Shown here: piece by piece, positions 9,135-19,307 of the stretch | How positions within the stretch are numbered: the first letter of the stretch is position 1 | Layout of the letters: each line of letters opens with the position of its first letter | Assembly (NCBI RefSeq): GCF_014779765.1 | Contig: NZ_JACXZA010000001.1 | Coordinates: 1,302,001 to 1,366,000 of the forward strand | Reading direction: 5' to 3' | Length of the DNA: 64,000 nucleotides | Origin: Paenibacillus terricola | Lineage (GTDB): Bacteria > Bacillota > Bacilli > Paenibacillales > Paenibacillaceae | The notes under the pieces: model-generated | What the model saw: the letters and a program-made list of their open reading frames with translations, nothing else | Told to the model about the DNA's origin: nothing | Database searches by the model: none | Program-made: the position numbers and the translations under genes

Positions 9135-9926
9135 ATGGAGCTGATCGCACAGGGGTTCCCTATTTTTTTGCTGATATTTTGTCGAATGACAGCGTTTTTC
9201 GTCGTAGCTCCCATATTTTCCATGAAAATGGTGCCAGCTACGTTCAAAATCGGTATCGGCTTCTTCCTCTCACTCATCGTATTTCTTACATACGGGGTGA
9301 AACAGACGGTCGATCTGGACGCTGCTTATGCATTACTCGTCATTCGTGAAGTATTGGTCGGTCTGCTTCTCGGATTTGTTGTCTATCTGTTCTTCACGGT
9401 CGTTCAGACAGCAGGCGCATTAATGGACATCTCAATGGGCTTCGCAATGTCCAACATCATCGACCCGATGACAGGCGTATCAACACCTGTATTAGGCAAC
9501 TTGAAACATATGGTGCTGATTATGGTGTTTCTGACCTTGAACGGACATCACTATTTGCTTACAGCTCTGATGGACAGTTATCAATGGTTGCCGCTCGACA
9601 ATGATCTATTCAAGCACATGTACGAAGGAAAGGTTTCGGATTTTGTATTATCGACCTTTTCTGAGACGTTCATGCTTTCATTCCAGATCGCATCTCCTAT
9701 TCTTGTCGCGATGTTTCTTACCGACGTCGGTCTCGGATTTCTTGCCAAGACGGCGCCGCAGTACAACGTGTTCGTAATCGGGATGCCGATGAAAATATTA
9801 CTCGGTCTGTTTATACTGGCGCTCGTTGTGCCATCTTTATCGAATTTCTTCGATCATTTATTCTCGACGATGTTCGAGCGGCTTCATCAGTTATTATCGA
9901 TGCTGCAGCGACCGAATGCAGGCTAG
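9135..9926 (+). CDS. fliR: Flagellar export gate protein FliR
   Basis: A 263-residue integral membrane protein, part of the FliPQR gate. Several hydrophobic helices alternate with short loops. The conserved REVLVGLLLGFVV stretch and the QTAGALMDISMGFAMSNI segment are recognisable family signatures. The C-terminus is short and polar, as in unfused FliR; it is not fused to FlhB. ATG 9135 is preceded by GAAAGG. flhB follows after ~50 bases with a separate AGGAGGTGA site. Confidence 0.95.
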   Translation: MELIAQGFPIFLLIFCRMTAFFVVAPIFSMKMVPATFKIGIGFFLSLIVFLTYGVKQTVDLDAAYALLVIREVLVGLLLGFVVYLFFTVVQTAGALMDISMGFAMSNIIDPMTGVSTPVLGNLKHMVLIMVFLTLNGHHYLLTALMDSYQWLPLDNDLFKHMYEGKVSDFVLSTFSETFMLSFQIASPILVAMFLTDVGLGFLAKTAPQYNVFVIGMPMKILLGLFILALVVPSLSNFFDHLFSTMFERLHQLLSMLQRPNAG

Positions 9927-9976
9927 GTGCCGCCCTATAAGGCGGCAGCTGGTACCGATGAGGAGGTGACTGCAAC

Positions 9977-11083
9977 GTGGACGACAGAGTCTTATATCGG
10001 TTCAAGCTGGATCTGCAGATGTTCAGCCAAGAAAAAACCGAGAAGGCAACACCGAAGAAGATCAATGAGGCTCGGAAGAAAGGCCAAATTGCAAAGTCAC
10101 ACGAATTACCGGGCGCATTCATCCTGCTATTCGTCTTTATGAGCTTTGTTATGATTGGGCCTTTCTACAAGACCAAGATCGTAGGGCTGTTCGGCAGTCT
10201 ATTCAATGAATGGCTTACGATGGAGGCAACACCAGGCAATATCATGTCATTGATGACAAGCTTAATGTACGAAATGCTTATTATGCTATCACCGATTTTC
10301 GCTATCTCTGTACTTGTTGCGCTGCTCGCCAACTATATGCAGGTCGGAATCCTGTTCACAGGTCATCCGCTAATGCCGAAGTTCAGTAAGCTGAACCCGC
10401 TTAAGGGACTTAAAGGCATTATGTCCATGCGTACAGTCGTTGAATTCCTTAAGGCGATGTTGAAACTGCTAATTATCGGCTTGGTCGTATTCCAATCGCT
10501 GAAGAGCAAGTGGGGGCAGATCCTTCATCTGGATCAATTGCCCGTAACGGGGCTTCTCAACTTCGTAGGCGGGATTACATTAATGCTCGGGATCAAGATC
10601 GGCGTTCTGTTGGTCGCTCTAGCAGTCGGCGACTTTCTCTACAAGAAATATGAACATAACAAAAGCTTGCGGATGTCCAAACAAGACATTAAGGACGAAT
10701 TCAAAACCACCGAGGGCAACCCTCTCATCAAAGGTCGAATTCGCGAGCGTCAACGTAAGATGGCGCTGCAACGCATGATGCAAGAAGTACCGAAAGCGGA
10801 TGTCGTAATAACAAACCCTACTCACTTCGCTGTTGCCTTGAAGTACGATGCTTCCAAGATGGACGCACCTGTCGTTATAGCGAAAGGGATGGATTATGTT
10901 GCGCTCCGAATTCGGGAAACAGCCAAGGAGCACGGCGTCATTACGATGGAAAACAAGCCGCTCGCCAGAGCGCTGTACGACCGTTCGGAAATCGGCGATT
11001 CGATTCCTTCGGATTTGTTTCAAGCGGTGGCGGAAGTGCTGGCATATGTATATAAGCTGAAAGGCCGAGTGAAATCATCTTGA
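9977..11083 (+). CDS. flhB: Flagellar export switch protein FlhB
   Basis: FlhB controls substrate specificity of the export apparatus through autocleavage. The 368-residue protein has a basic N-terminus (SQEKTEKATPKK), four transmembrane helices up to about residue 215, and the cytoplasmic domain with the autocleavage site N280-P281-T282-H283. Cleavage occurs between Asn and Pro. GTG 9977 follows GAGGAGGTGACTGCAAC and is the likely start. All features needed for hook-to-filament switching are present. Confidence 0.95.
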   Translation: MDDRVLYRFKLDLQMFSQEKTEKATPKKINEARKKGQIAKSHELPGAFILLFVFMSFVMIGPFYKTKIVGLFGSLFNEWLTMEATPGNIMSLMTSLMYEMLIMLSPIFAISVLVALLANYMQVGILFTGHPLMPKFSKLNPLKGLKGIMSMRTVVEFLKAMLKLLIIGLVVFQSLKSKWGQILHLDQLPVTGLLNFVGGITLMLGIKIGVLLVALAVGDFLYKKYEHNKSLRMSKQDIKDEFKTTEGNPLIKGRIRERQRKMALQRMMQEVPKADVVITNPTHFAVALKYDASKMDAPVVIAKGMDYVALRIRETAKEHGVITMENKPLARALYDRSEIGDSIPSDLFQAVAEVLAYVYKLKGRVKSS

Positions 11084-11099
11084 AACGGGGGAACGCGTC

Positions 11100-13133
11100 A
11101 TGAAACCTAGGGACCTGGTCATCTTGATCGGCATCATCGGCATTGTGCTCATGATGGTTATTCCCGTCCCAACTGTCCTTATGGACGTGCTTCTCATCAT
11201 TAACATTTCAGCTGCATTGATGATATTGCTCCTCTCGATGAATACGAAGGATGCGCTGCAGTTCTCGATTTTCCCGTCTGTCCTTCTGATTACAACCTTG
11301 TTCCGGTTATCGCTTAACGTATCGACTACCCGCAATATTCTTAGCAAACACGAAGCAGGTGAAGTCGTCAGTACGTTCGGTAACTGGGTAGCAGGGGGAG
11401 AGATTGCAATCGGTTTCATCGTCTTCCTCATTCTCGTAGTCGTTCAGTTCATCGTCATCACGAAAGGCTCTGAACGTGTCGCTGAAGTTGCAGCACGGTT
11501 TACATTGGATGCAATGCCAGGTAAACAGATGAGCATCGACGCAGATCTGAACGCGGGCATGATTAATGAACAACAAGCTAGAGAGCGTCGCACCAAAATC
11601 GAGAAGGAAGCCGATTTCTATGGTGCAATGGACGGTGCGAGTAAATTCGTCAAAGGCGACGCGATTGCGGCAATCGTTATTTTGTTCATCAACCTGATCG
11701 GTGGATTCCTTGTCGGTATGGCGATTCACGGTATGCCGTTCAACGAAGCGCTTCATACATACTCGATCTTGACGATCGGCGACGGTCTCGTCAGTCAAAT
11801 TCCGGCGCTGCTCATCTCCACCGCAGCCGGTATGATCGTAACGCGTGCTTCCTCGGATGGCAATCTAGCGGAGGATCTATCCTCCCAAATGCTCAAATAT
11901 CCGAAACTGCTTTACATCGTAGCAGGCACAGTAACCCTTCTAGGATTATTTACACCAATTGGGCCACTTTCGACTCTTCCAATTGCTGCCTCTCTCAGCT
12001 TTGGCGCATGGAGACTGCAGAAGAATATGAACAAACAGCAAATCGAAGAAGAGATGCTGGTCGAGGAGCAGCAGATCGAAGAGGTGCGAAGTCCGGAGAG
12101 CGTTATCAGCCTTCTGCAAGTGGATCCGATCGAATTCGAATTCGGATACGGTCTTATCCCGCTTGCAGATGCGCAGCAGGGCGGCGACTTGTTGGACAGG
12201 ATCATTATGATCCGCCGGCAGTGTGCACTTGAGCTTGGTCTAGTCGTACCGGTTATACGTATTCGCGATAACATCCAGTTGAAGCCCAATGAATACGTGA
12301 TCAAGATCAAAGGCAATTTGGTTGCTCGCGGGGATCTGCTGTTGAATCACTACTTGGCAATGAGTCCAGGTTTCGATGATGAATCCGTTATCGGTATCGA
12401 GACGACAGAACCTGCCTTCGGTCTTCCGGCATTATGGATTGATGAGACGATGAAAGAGCGAGCGGAACTATCGGGGTATACAGTCGTTGATCCGCCGTCG
12501 GTCGTAGCAACGCATCTGACGGAAATCGTGAAGCGTCATGCTCACGAGCTGATCGGACGCCAAGAAACGAAGGCGCTCATTGAGAACGTCAAGGAAAATT
12601 ATCCAGCGCTGGTCGACGAATTGATCCCGAACGTTCTTACGGTCGGCGATATTCAGAAAGTATTGGCAAAGCTGCTTCGTGAGAAAATTTCGATTCGCGA
12701 TCTCGTGACGATTTTCGAAACGCTAGCGGATCAGGGAAATTACACGAAGGATACCGACGTGCTAACCGAATATGTAAGACAGTCGCTATCCCGTCAAATT
12801 ACACAGCAGTTCTCGCCAAGTGGCGAAATGCTGAGAGTCATTACAGTCGGGCCTGGACTTGAGAAGAAGATTGCCGAATCGGTGCAGCAATCGGATCAAG
12901 GCAGCTTCTTATCTATTGATCCGGTATCGACGCAGCAGATCTATCAGCGGTTGACGGATCAAGTGACGAAGCAGATTCAATCAGGCAATCAGCCGGTCGT
13001 TCTCGCTTCGCCAACGATCCGAATGTATTTGCGCAAGTTGGTTGAACGAACGATGCAGGATGTGCCGGTTCTTTCTTACAGTGAGCTTGAGCCGAATATT
13101 GAAGTACAAAGTGTTGGGGTGGTGAATCTGTGA
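11100..13133 (+). CDS. flhA: Flagellar export protein FlhA
   Basis: FlhA is the large export-gate component whose cytoplasmic ring docks chaperone-substrate complexes. The 677-residue product has about eight transmembrane helices in the first ~310 residues. The FHIPEP signature (RFTLDAMPGKQMSIDADLNAG) lies at about residues 136-156, followed by the charged linker and the four-subdomain cytoplasmic part. Length is normal. flhF begins four bases before the flhA stop. Confidence 0.97.
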   Translation: MKPRDLVILIGIIGIVLMMVIPVPTVLMDVLLIINISAALMILLLSMNTKDALQFSIFPSVLLITTLFRLSLNVSTTRNILSKHEAGEVVSTFGNWVAGGEIAIGFIVFLILVVVQFIVITKGSERVAEVAARFTLDAMPGKQMSIDADLNAGMINEQQARERRTKIEKEADFYGAMDGASKFVKGDAIAAIVILFINLIGGFLVGMAIHGMPFNEALHTYSILTIGDGLVSQIPALLISTAAGMIVTRASSDGNLAEDLSSQMLKYPKLLYIVAGTVTLLGLFTPIGPLSTLPIAASLSFGAWRLQKNMNKQQIEEEMLVEEQQIEEVRSPESVISLLQVDPIEFEFGYGLIPLADAQQGGDLLDRIIMIRRQCALELGLVVPVIRIRDNIQLKPNEYVIKIKGNLVARGDLLLNHYLAMSPGFDDESVIGIETTEPAFGLPALWIDETMKERAELSGYTVVDPPSVVATHLTEIVKRHAHELIGRQETKALIENVKENYPALVDELIPNVLTVGDIQKVLAKLLREKISIRDLVTIFETLADQGNYTKDTDVLTEYVRQSLSRQITQQFSPSGEMLRVITVGPGLEKKIAESVQQSDQGSFLSIDPVSTQQIYQRLTDQVTKQIQSGNQPVVLASPTIRMYLRKLVERTMQDVPVLSYSELEPNIEVQSVGVVNL

Positions 13134-14506
13134 GAGTGAAGCGTTATTTGGTCGATACGGTTTCGGAGGCGCTTCCGCTTATCCGCAGCGAGCTTGGCAG
13201 CGATGCTGTTATCCTCAGCACTAAAGATATTAAGATCGGCGGCTTTATGGGCATGTTTCGCAAACGAAAAACAGAGGTTGTTGCAGCTGTTGAAGGTGAA
13301 ACTTCCAAGCCAAGCAAACCCCGCCCAACCCAGCAGCAGTCTTCAGTCAGTATTCAAAAGCCGCAGCGGCCGGCAGCAACAGCAGCAGCGGCTTATGGGG
13401 CAGCTTATGAGTCTAATAGTAGGGGAGCATCGGCAACAGCGGTGCTTGATCCTCTGGAAACCAGCCAAGCTGTAGAACGAGCAACATTCGTTCTACAGCA
13501 GGCTGCTTCTTCGGATAAGCTGGAGCAGGGACAATTCAATCCTGCTCCTCCTGTCGTACAAGACGCAATGCCAGCCGCTCCTCGTGTTCCTGCTGGTGGT
13601 GGAGAAAGCACTCCTCATCGGACTGAATTGGAGCATCTATTAACGACAGAGATTCGTGATATGAAAGAGTGGATCATGAAGCTGTCTCGGCAGAAAGCCG
13701 TCGATTCCCAGCCAGCAGCGCTGCGTTTGCTATGCGAGCGGCTTGAGGAGCAGGAGGTTGCAGCTGAATGGATTGATAAGCTGCGAGACATGATGGTTGA
13801 AATGTCCGAAGCGCATGATGAATGGTCCGACAGTTCGGTCGTGTGGCAGCATGCAGCGGAGATCATTACCGGCTGGTTGAGGCCATATGAGCATGGCGGG
13901 ATAGGCAGCAGTGAGCGTAATGTTTATTTCGTAGGACCGACAGGCGTCGGCAAGACGACAACAATCGCGAAGCTTGCAGCTGAACAAACGCTTAAGGCAG
14001 GCAAGAAAGTTGGATTTATTACTTCAGATACTTATCGGATTGCAGCGGTAGATCAATTGAGAACTTACGCTAACATTTTGAACGTTCCGATGGAAGTCGT
14101 CTTCTCTCCTAATGAAGTTCCGAGAGCGTTCAGCAGCTTGGAAGATAAGGATCTCATTCTGATGGATACCGCAGGTCGCAACTATAGAAGCGAGCTGCAT
14201 GTGTCTGAAGTGAACAGCATGCTGAATACGCAAGAACAAGGAACTGTATTTCTCGTCATGAGTCTGACTGGCCGGACGAGCGATATGCGGATTATTGCGG
14301 ATCGGTTTCTCCCTTATGGCATTCGCCAGGTTATCTTTACAAAGCTGGACGAAACGACAGTGTATGGCACAATACTTAATCTGATGCTGGAATATGGACT
14401 GCAGGTTGCATATGTCACAAGCGGGCAGACAGTACCAGACGATATCTCGAATTTCAGCGCAGAAGCGTATGTCGCAATGCTTCTGGGGGAACCGGCGCAT
14501 GTATGA
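13130..14506 (+). CDS. flhF: SRP-type GTPase FlhF
   Basis: FlhF is an SRP-family GTPase that governs placement of flagella. The 458-residue protein starts MRVKRYLVDTVSEALPLIRSELG, the family B-domain opening. A low-complexity Ala/Gln/Pro-rich linker (about residues 60-165) and the N domain follow, then the GTPase domain with the P-loop at residues 269-276 (GPTGVGKT) and the DTAGR and TKLDE motifs. GTG 13130 overlaps the flhA stop. It overlaps flhG by 8 bases; FlhG is its GTPase-activating partner. Confidence 0.96.
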   Translation: MRVKRYLVDTVSEALPLIRSELGSDAVILSTKDIKIGGFMGMFRKRKTEVVAAVEGETSKPSKPRPTQQQSSVSIQKPQRPAATAAAAYGAAYESNSRGASATAVLDPLETSQAVERATFVLQQAASSDKLEQGQFNPAPPVVQDAMPAAPRVPAGGGESTPHRTELEHLLTTEIRDMKEWIMKLSRQKAVDSQPAALRLLCERLEEQEVAAEWIDKLRDMMVEMSEAHDEWSDSSVVWQHAAEIITGWLRPYEHGGIGSSERNVYFVGPTGVGKTTTIAKLAAEQTLKAGKKVGFITSDTYRIAAVDQLRTYANILNVPMEVVFSPNEVPRAFSSLEDKDLILMDTAGRNYRSELHVSEVNSMLNTQEQGTVFLVMSLTGRTSDMRIIADRFLPYGIRQVIFTKLDETTVYGTILNLMLEYGLQVAYVTSGQTVPDDISNFSAEAYVAMLLGEPAHV

Positions 14507-15371
14507 TCAAGCAGAAGCGCTGCGAAACTTAATTCGCAGTAACGAAGGGGTACAGGCAGGACGCGGGACGCGCATTATTACAGTAACTAGCGGTAAAGGC
14601 GGAGTAGGAAAATCTAATTTCAGCTTGAATTTCGCCCTTGCTCTTCAACAATATGGCAAAAGCGTACTCGTATTCGATGCTGATATCGGGATGGCGAATC
14701 TCGATGTTCTGATGGGCCATTCGGCCACCTACTCCATCTATCATCTGCTTAAGCAGGATAAGACGATTTGGGATATTATTCAGCTCGGCCCCCAAGGACT
14801 TCATTATGTCGCTGGGGGTTCTGGAATGAATGAGCTGCTTTCATTGTCCGACGCACAGCTGAACAAGTTTATCGATCAGCTTGATAAGCTGCAAGGGCGA
14901 TATGATTACTTACTATTTGACACTGGCGCAGGCTTGTCGAAGGAAACCGCAAGCTTCATTGCAGCGGCGCATGAAACCATAGTTGTTACGACTCCAGAGC
15001 CGACTGCAATAACAGATGCTTATGCCTTAATGAAGATGGTTCGATCTTTCGGTCATTCTCCATCGTTCAGGTTGATCGTTAATCGGGCGCTGGATGCGCG
15101 TGAAGGTCAGTACACTGCTGATAAAATCGCAATGGCTGCGAGCAAGTTTATGGGGATCGAGGTTCCGCTGCTTGGTATTATTGCCGATGACCCGAGCGTT
15201 AGCAAGGCTGTTCGAGAGCAAAAGCCATTTTCGCTTGCTTATCCTGCTAGTGACGCAGCAAGAGGGATTCAATCCATTGCGCGTGCATATCTCCAGATGC
15301 CGACTTTGATTCAAACGGCAGCTGGCGGTGTCAAAGGATTTCTACATAAGATGATTAGACTGATGAAATGA
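14499..15371 (+). CDS. flhG: MinD-like ATPase FlhG
   Basis: FlhG (YlxH) is a MinD/ParA-type ATPase that regulates flagellar number and pattern with FlhF and helps C-ring assembly. ATG 14499 (MYDQAEALRNLIRS) is chosen because this N-terminus matches the FlhF-activating helix of the family; the frame stays open 35 codons further up within flhF. The 290-residue product has the deviant Walker A KGGVGKS (K33, K38), the switch DADIGMANLD and the DTGAGLS motif. The C-terminal helix (FLHKMIRLM) is likely the membrane-targeting amphipathic segment. Confidence 0.95.
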   Translation: MYDQAEALRNLIRSNEGVQAGRGTRIITVTSGKGGVGKSNFSLNFALALQQYGKSVLVFDADIGMANLDVLMGHSATYSIYHLLKQDKTIWDIIQLGPQGLHYVAGGSGMNELLSLSDAQLNKFIDQLDKLQGRYDYLLFDTGAGLSKETASFIAAAHETIVVTTPEPTAITDAYALMKMVRSFGHSPSFRLIVNRALDAREGQYTADKIAMAASKFMGIEVPLLGIIADDPSVSKAVREQKPFSLAYPASDAARGIQSIARAYLQMPTLIQTAAGGVKGFLHKMIRLMK

Positions 15372-15395
15372 TCCTTTGGGTAACGGAGGTGTGGG

Positions 15396-16706
15396 ATGGC
15401 GTTGTATCGCGTACTTGTTGTTGATGACTCAGCATTCATGAGGAAGATCGTTTCGGATCTTATAGTGAGCGACGAACAGTTCGAAGTCGTCGCCACGGCA
15501 GCGAATGGGGTTGCTGCGATTGAAGCTGTCGTCAAGCATAAGCCGGACGCTGTAACCATGGATTTGGAAATGCCCGAAATGAACGGACTTGAAGCGCTGG
15601 AGCGGATTATGAATGAAAAACCGCTGCCCGTCATTATGCTGTCGGGTATTAGCGAAGAGAATACCCGGGATACGATTAAGGCGCTGCATCGCGGTGCATT
15701 TGATTTCATTCGCAAGCCTGCGATTGATGGTTCTGTTGATATTAATCAGGTAGGCGAACAGCTGCTGGACAAGCTTCGGATCGCGGTGTTGGTAAGCCGA
15801 GCACAGTCGAAGCCGAAACCGGAGAAGAAGACTGCAGTTCCAAAGCCTGCCGACCGAAAGCGTTCGGAAGGCAGGCTTGTTATAAAGCAAGATTCATCTT
15901 CGACTACAGCAGCTGACAATGAGAGTAAACAGACGAATACGTCGAAGAACGCAGAGTCTACGGTTCAGCGGAAGAAGGCTGCAACCGAGTCACACACTGG
16001 ATTGAGCGGGACGATCGCTAAGTCTGCCGGAGAATTGGAGACGAGCAAGTCTGCAGGGTCAGCAGAACGCAATCCACTGCTGCCAGTTAAAGGAGATAAG
16101 CGTAGAGGCTCTCCTATCTTCGATAGTGTGGTGTTGATTGGTACGTCCACAGGGGGACCAAGAGCACTTCATGAAGTTATTTGTGCGCTCCCGGCTGATT
16201 TCAATGCTCCTGTACTCGTTGTGCAGCATATGCCGCCGAACTTTACACGTTCGCTTGCCCAGAGGCTTGATGCGTTTAGTTCTGTTCGAGTGACTGAAGC
16301 TGTGCAAGGAGAACGGGTAATTAGCGGTACGGTGTACGTTGCACCAGGTGGCGTTCATATGGAACTGGCGAAAGACCGAAACGGTTATTATATCAATCTG
16401 ACAGACGATGAGCTGCGGAGCGGGCATCGTCCATCAGTAGATGTGCTGTTTGAGTCAGCAGTCACTTGCGGTGATTTGCGGCGCCATGCCGTCTTAATGA
16501 CAGGTATGGGCAGTGACGGAGCCAAAGGCATGAAGCTGCTGCGCGATAGCGGCGCAGTAACGACCATTGCAGAAGCAGAAGAAACCTGCGTCGTGTATGG
16601 AATGCCCCGTGCTGCGGTTGAGAATGGCTCGGCAACGGATATCGTACCGCTGCCACGTATTTCAAGCTTTCTAGTACAAGCAGTTGCAAGGCGTTCTAAC
16701 GAGTAA
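15396..16706 (+). CDS. cheB: Chemotaxis protein-glutamate methylesterase CheB
   Basis: CheB removes methyl groups from (and deamidates) chemoreceptors for adaptation. The 436-residue product has a receiver domain with D10-D11 and phospho-acceptor D56. The C-terminal methylesterase domain carries the catalytic serine in GTSTGGP, the histidine in VVQHMPP and the aspartate in MGSDGA. The linker between the domains (about residues 135-240) is long and rich in Lys, Ser, Thr and Ala, more extended than in enteric CheB. The gene lies between flhG and cheA. GGAGGTG precedes ATG 15396. Confidence 0.96.
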   Translation: MALYRVLVVDDSAFMRKIVSDLIVSDEQFEVVATAANGVAAIEAVVKHKPDAVTMDLEMPEMNGLEALERIMNEKPLPVIMLSGISEENTRDTIKALHRGAFDFIRKPAIDGSVDINQVGEQLLDKLRIAVLVSRAQSKPKPEKKTAVPKPADRKRSEGRLVIKQDSSSTTAADNESKQTNTSKNAESTVQRKKAATESHTGLSGTIAKSAGELETSKSAGSAERNPLLPVKGDKRRGSPIFDSVVLIGTSTGGPRALHEVICALPADFNAPVLVVQHMPPNFTRSLAQRLDAFSSVRVTEAVQGERVISGTVYVAPGGVHMELAKDRNGYYINLTDDELRSGHRPSVDVLFESAVTCGDLRRHAVLMTGMGSDGAKGMKLLRDSGAVTTIAEAEETCVVYGMPRAAVENGSATDIVPLPRISSFLVQAVARRSNE

Positions 16707-16753
16707 TAGAAGGAACTGTACGTTAGCGAAGTAAACAACGGAGGTGCTCGAGC

Positions 16754-18829
16754 ATGGACATGAACGCATATTTGTCAATGTTTATCGACGAATCGAATGA
16801 CCACCTGCAAGCGCTCAACGAAAATTTGCTTAAGCTGGAAAGTGACCCGAACGATATTAGCATCGTGCAAGTAATATTCCGTTCGGCTCACACGCTTAAG
16901 GGTATGTCCGCGACGATGGGCTTTGAAGATCTTGCGTCTCTGACACATGAAATGGAGAACGTACTTGATCTGGTTAGGAACAGCAAGTTATCAATGGATA
17001 GCTTTATCTTCGACACGATGTTTAAGGGATTGGACGCATTGGAAGCGATGGTTCAAGACGTTGTCGGAGGCGGAACAGGCAAAGCAGACGTAAGTGCGAT
17101 TAATGCTGCACTGCAATCGATCGTCAAAGGCGACTACAAGAACAAGCCTGCTGCAGAGACAGCCGCTAGCACTGGTGGCAGTGCAGCTGCAGCTGCCGGC
17201 AACGCGGGCAACGCTTTGCTGGATATCTTCCAATTCTCGGTCCTGAAGCAATCGATCGAGGCTGGCAATCAAGTTTATTACATAAAAGTAACGCTGCGCG
17301 AAAGCTGTGTGTTGAAAGCCGCTCGCGCATACATGGTGTTCGACGTTCTCGAAAATAACGGGGAAGTCATCAAGTCTGAGCCATCGGTTCAAGAGCTGGA
17401 GCAGGAGAAATTCGACCGTTCCTTCGTCGTCTTCATGATTTCTGGAACGCAAGTGGAAGCGCTGAAGTCGCAGATTGAAGGCGTATCGGAGATCGAGCTG
17501 GCAGAAGTTGTGCTGCTCGATGATGAATCACTTCAACTCTATGCGCCAACGACAGATTCACGCAACCAAGCAGCAGCTCCGCAGCAAGCTAATGCATCAG
17601 CTGCTCCCTCGAATCGGGAAGCGGCTAAACGGGAAACGGGAGAAGCGAAAGCGCAGGCATCTGCAGGTGCAGTAGCGGTGAACCGGACGATCCGGGTTGA
17701 TATCGATCGCCTTGATTCGCTAATGAACCTGTTCTCGGAATTGTTGATCGACCGCGTTCGTCTGGAGCAGCTGTCAAGTGAAATCAAACGCAGCGATCTG
17801 ATCGAGACGGTAGAGCATATGGCGCGTGTCAGCACAGACCTGCAGGATCTCGTTCTGAAGCTGCGGATGGTTCCGGTTGAATCGGTATTCAACCGATTCC
17901 CTCGGATGGTACGCGACATTGCTAAACAGCTTGATAAGAAAATCGATCTGATTGTATCAGGCGCTGATACGGAGCTCGATCGCACAGTAATCGAAGAGAT
18001 CGGCGATCCGCTTGTTCACTTGCTGCGGAACTCGCTTGACCACGGCGTCGAAATGCCAGCCGATCGTATGGCGGCAGGCAAACCAGAAACCGGAACGGTT
18101 CACTTGCGCGCGTATCACAGCGGCAACCATGTGTTCATTGAAGTTGAAGATGACGGCAATGGCATTGACGGTGCTAAGGTGAGTCGAATTGCAGTGAAGA
18201 ATGGAGTCTTGACTGAAGAGGAAGCGAAGCGTCTAACAGAAGAGCAGATGCAAATGCTCATCTTCGCGGCTGGCTTCAGCACTGCTGATAAAATATCGGA
18301 TATTTCCGGCCGCGGCGTAGGCCTTGATGTCGTGAAATCGAAGATTACATCACTCGGTGGACATGTTACGATTCGGTCGAAGCAGGGGCAGGGGACGGTA
18401 TTCTCGATTCAACTGCCGCTGACACTGTCGATCATCTCGGCTATGTTGATCAAGATGGGCGAAGAAAAGTATGCGATTCCTCTCTCCTCGATTGTAGAGA
18501 CCGGAATCATACAGCGCGATCAGATTGCAACGATTCATGGCAATCAAATGATCGAGTTCCGCGGAAATGTTATTCCAGTCGTATCGCTTGCCCGGGTACT
18601 GGATGTGCCTGGTTACCGTGAAGAAGAGGAAACAGAGAATGAGATCGTCGTTATCCGCAAAGGCGACAAGCTGGCTGCGCTTATTGTCGACTCGTTCATT
18701 GGCCAAAGCGAGATCGTACTGAAATCATTAGGCAAGTATTTGCCAAGCATTAAGTCCATCTCGGGCGCTACGATTCTCGGCGATGGTCAAGTTGCCCTCA
18801 TTATAGATCCGAATGCTTTCATTAAATAA
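16754..18829 (+). CDS. cheA: Chemotaxis histidine kinase CheA
   Basis: CheA is the receptor-coupled kinase that phosphorylates CheY and CheB. The 691-residue protein has an HPt domain with H46 in FRSAHTLKG, a P2 CheY-binding region (about 160-260), an Ala/Gln-rich linker and the dimerisation domain (TIRVDIDRLDSLMNL). The ATPase domain has HLLRNSLDHGVE, VEDDGNGID and ISGRGVGLDVV, and the C-terminal CheW-like domain follows. Order and size are standard. The ribosome-binding site is GGAGGTGC before ATG 16754. Confidence 0.97.
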   Translation: MDMNAYLSMFIDESNDHLQALNENLLKLESDPNDISIVQVIFRSAHTLKGMSATMGFEDLASLTHEMENVLDLVRNSKLSMDSFIFDTMFKGLDALEAMVQDVVGGGTGKADVSAINAALQSIVKGDYKNKPAAETAASTGGSAAAAAGNAGNALLDIFQFSVLKQSIEAGNQVYYIKVTLRESCVLKAARAYMVFDVLENNGEVIKSEPSVQELEQEKFDRSFVVFMISGTQVEALKSQIEGVSEIELAEVVLLDDESLQLYAPTTDSRNQAAAPQQANASAAPSNREAAKRETGEAKAQASAGAVAVNRTIRVDIDRLDSLMNLFSELLIDRVRLEQLSSEIKRSDLIETVEHMARVSTDLQDLVLKLRMVPVESVFNRFPRMVRDIAKQLDKKIDLIVSGADTELDRTVIEEIGDPLVHLLRNSLDHGVEMPADRMAAGKPETGTVHLRAYHSGNHVFIEVEDDGNGIDGAKVSRIAVKNGVLTEEEAKRLTEEQMQMLIFAAGFSTADKISDISGRGVGLDVVKSKITSLGGHVTIRSKQGQGTVFSIQLPLTLSIISAMLIKMGEEKYAIPLSSIVETGIIQRDQIATIHGNQMIEFRGNVIPVVSLARVLDVPGYREEEETENEIVVIRKGDKLAALIVDSFIGQSEIVLKSLGKYLPSIKSISGATILGDGQVALIIDPNAFIK

Positions 18830-18843
18830 GGGAGGGAATACGA

Positions 18844-19305
18844 ATGGCAGAAGAAATGAAGGTTATCGTTTTTGCGCTTGGACAAGAGGAATACGGTATT
18901 GAAGTAGACAAAGTACGCACGATTGAACGAATTCAGCCAATAACACGCGTTCCGAAGGCTCCAGCTTTTATTAAAGGGGTTATCAATCTTCGTGGTGTCG
19001 TCATTCCCGTCATCGATTTGAGAGGGCGCTTCGGCCTGGAAGAAACGGTAACAACGGACAATTCTCGTATTATCATCGTAGCAGCCAATGAACTAGAAGT
19101 TGGCTTTATTGTTGACTCAGCGAATGACGTCATCGATATCGACACGGAATCGATTGATACACCGCCAGAAGTTGTTGGCGGTATCAAAGCGAAGTATCTG
19201 CACGGCATTGCGAAGATTGGTGAGAAGCGACTGCTTGTCATGCTGAATCTGTCCGAGGTGCTAAACCGCAAAGAAATTCTCCAGCTTGAGCAGCTTGAGG
19301 TTTAA
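18844..19305 (+). CDS. cheW: Chemotaxis coupling protein CheW
   Basis: A 153-residue single CheW domain that bridges chemoreceptors and the P5 domain of CheA. Recognisable segments are FALGQEEYGIEVDKVRTIERI at the start and GVINLRGVVIPVIDLR in the centre, the latter being the best conserved part of the family. It follows cheA by 14 bases with a GGGAGGG site. cheC begins two bases after its stop. Confidence 0.96.
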   Translation: MAEEMKVIVFALGQEEYGIEVDKVRTIERIQPITRVPKAPAFIKGVINLRGVVIPVIDLRGRFGLEETVTTDNSRIIIVAANELEVGFIVDSANDVIDIDTESIDTPPEVVGGIKAKYLHGIAKIGEKRLLVMLNLSEVLNRKEILQLEQLEV

Positions 19306-19307
19306 TC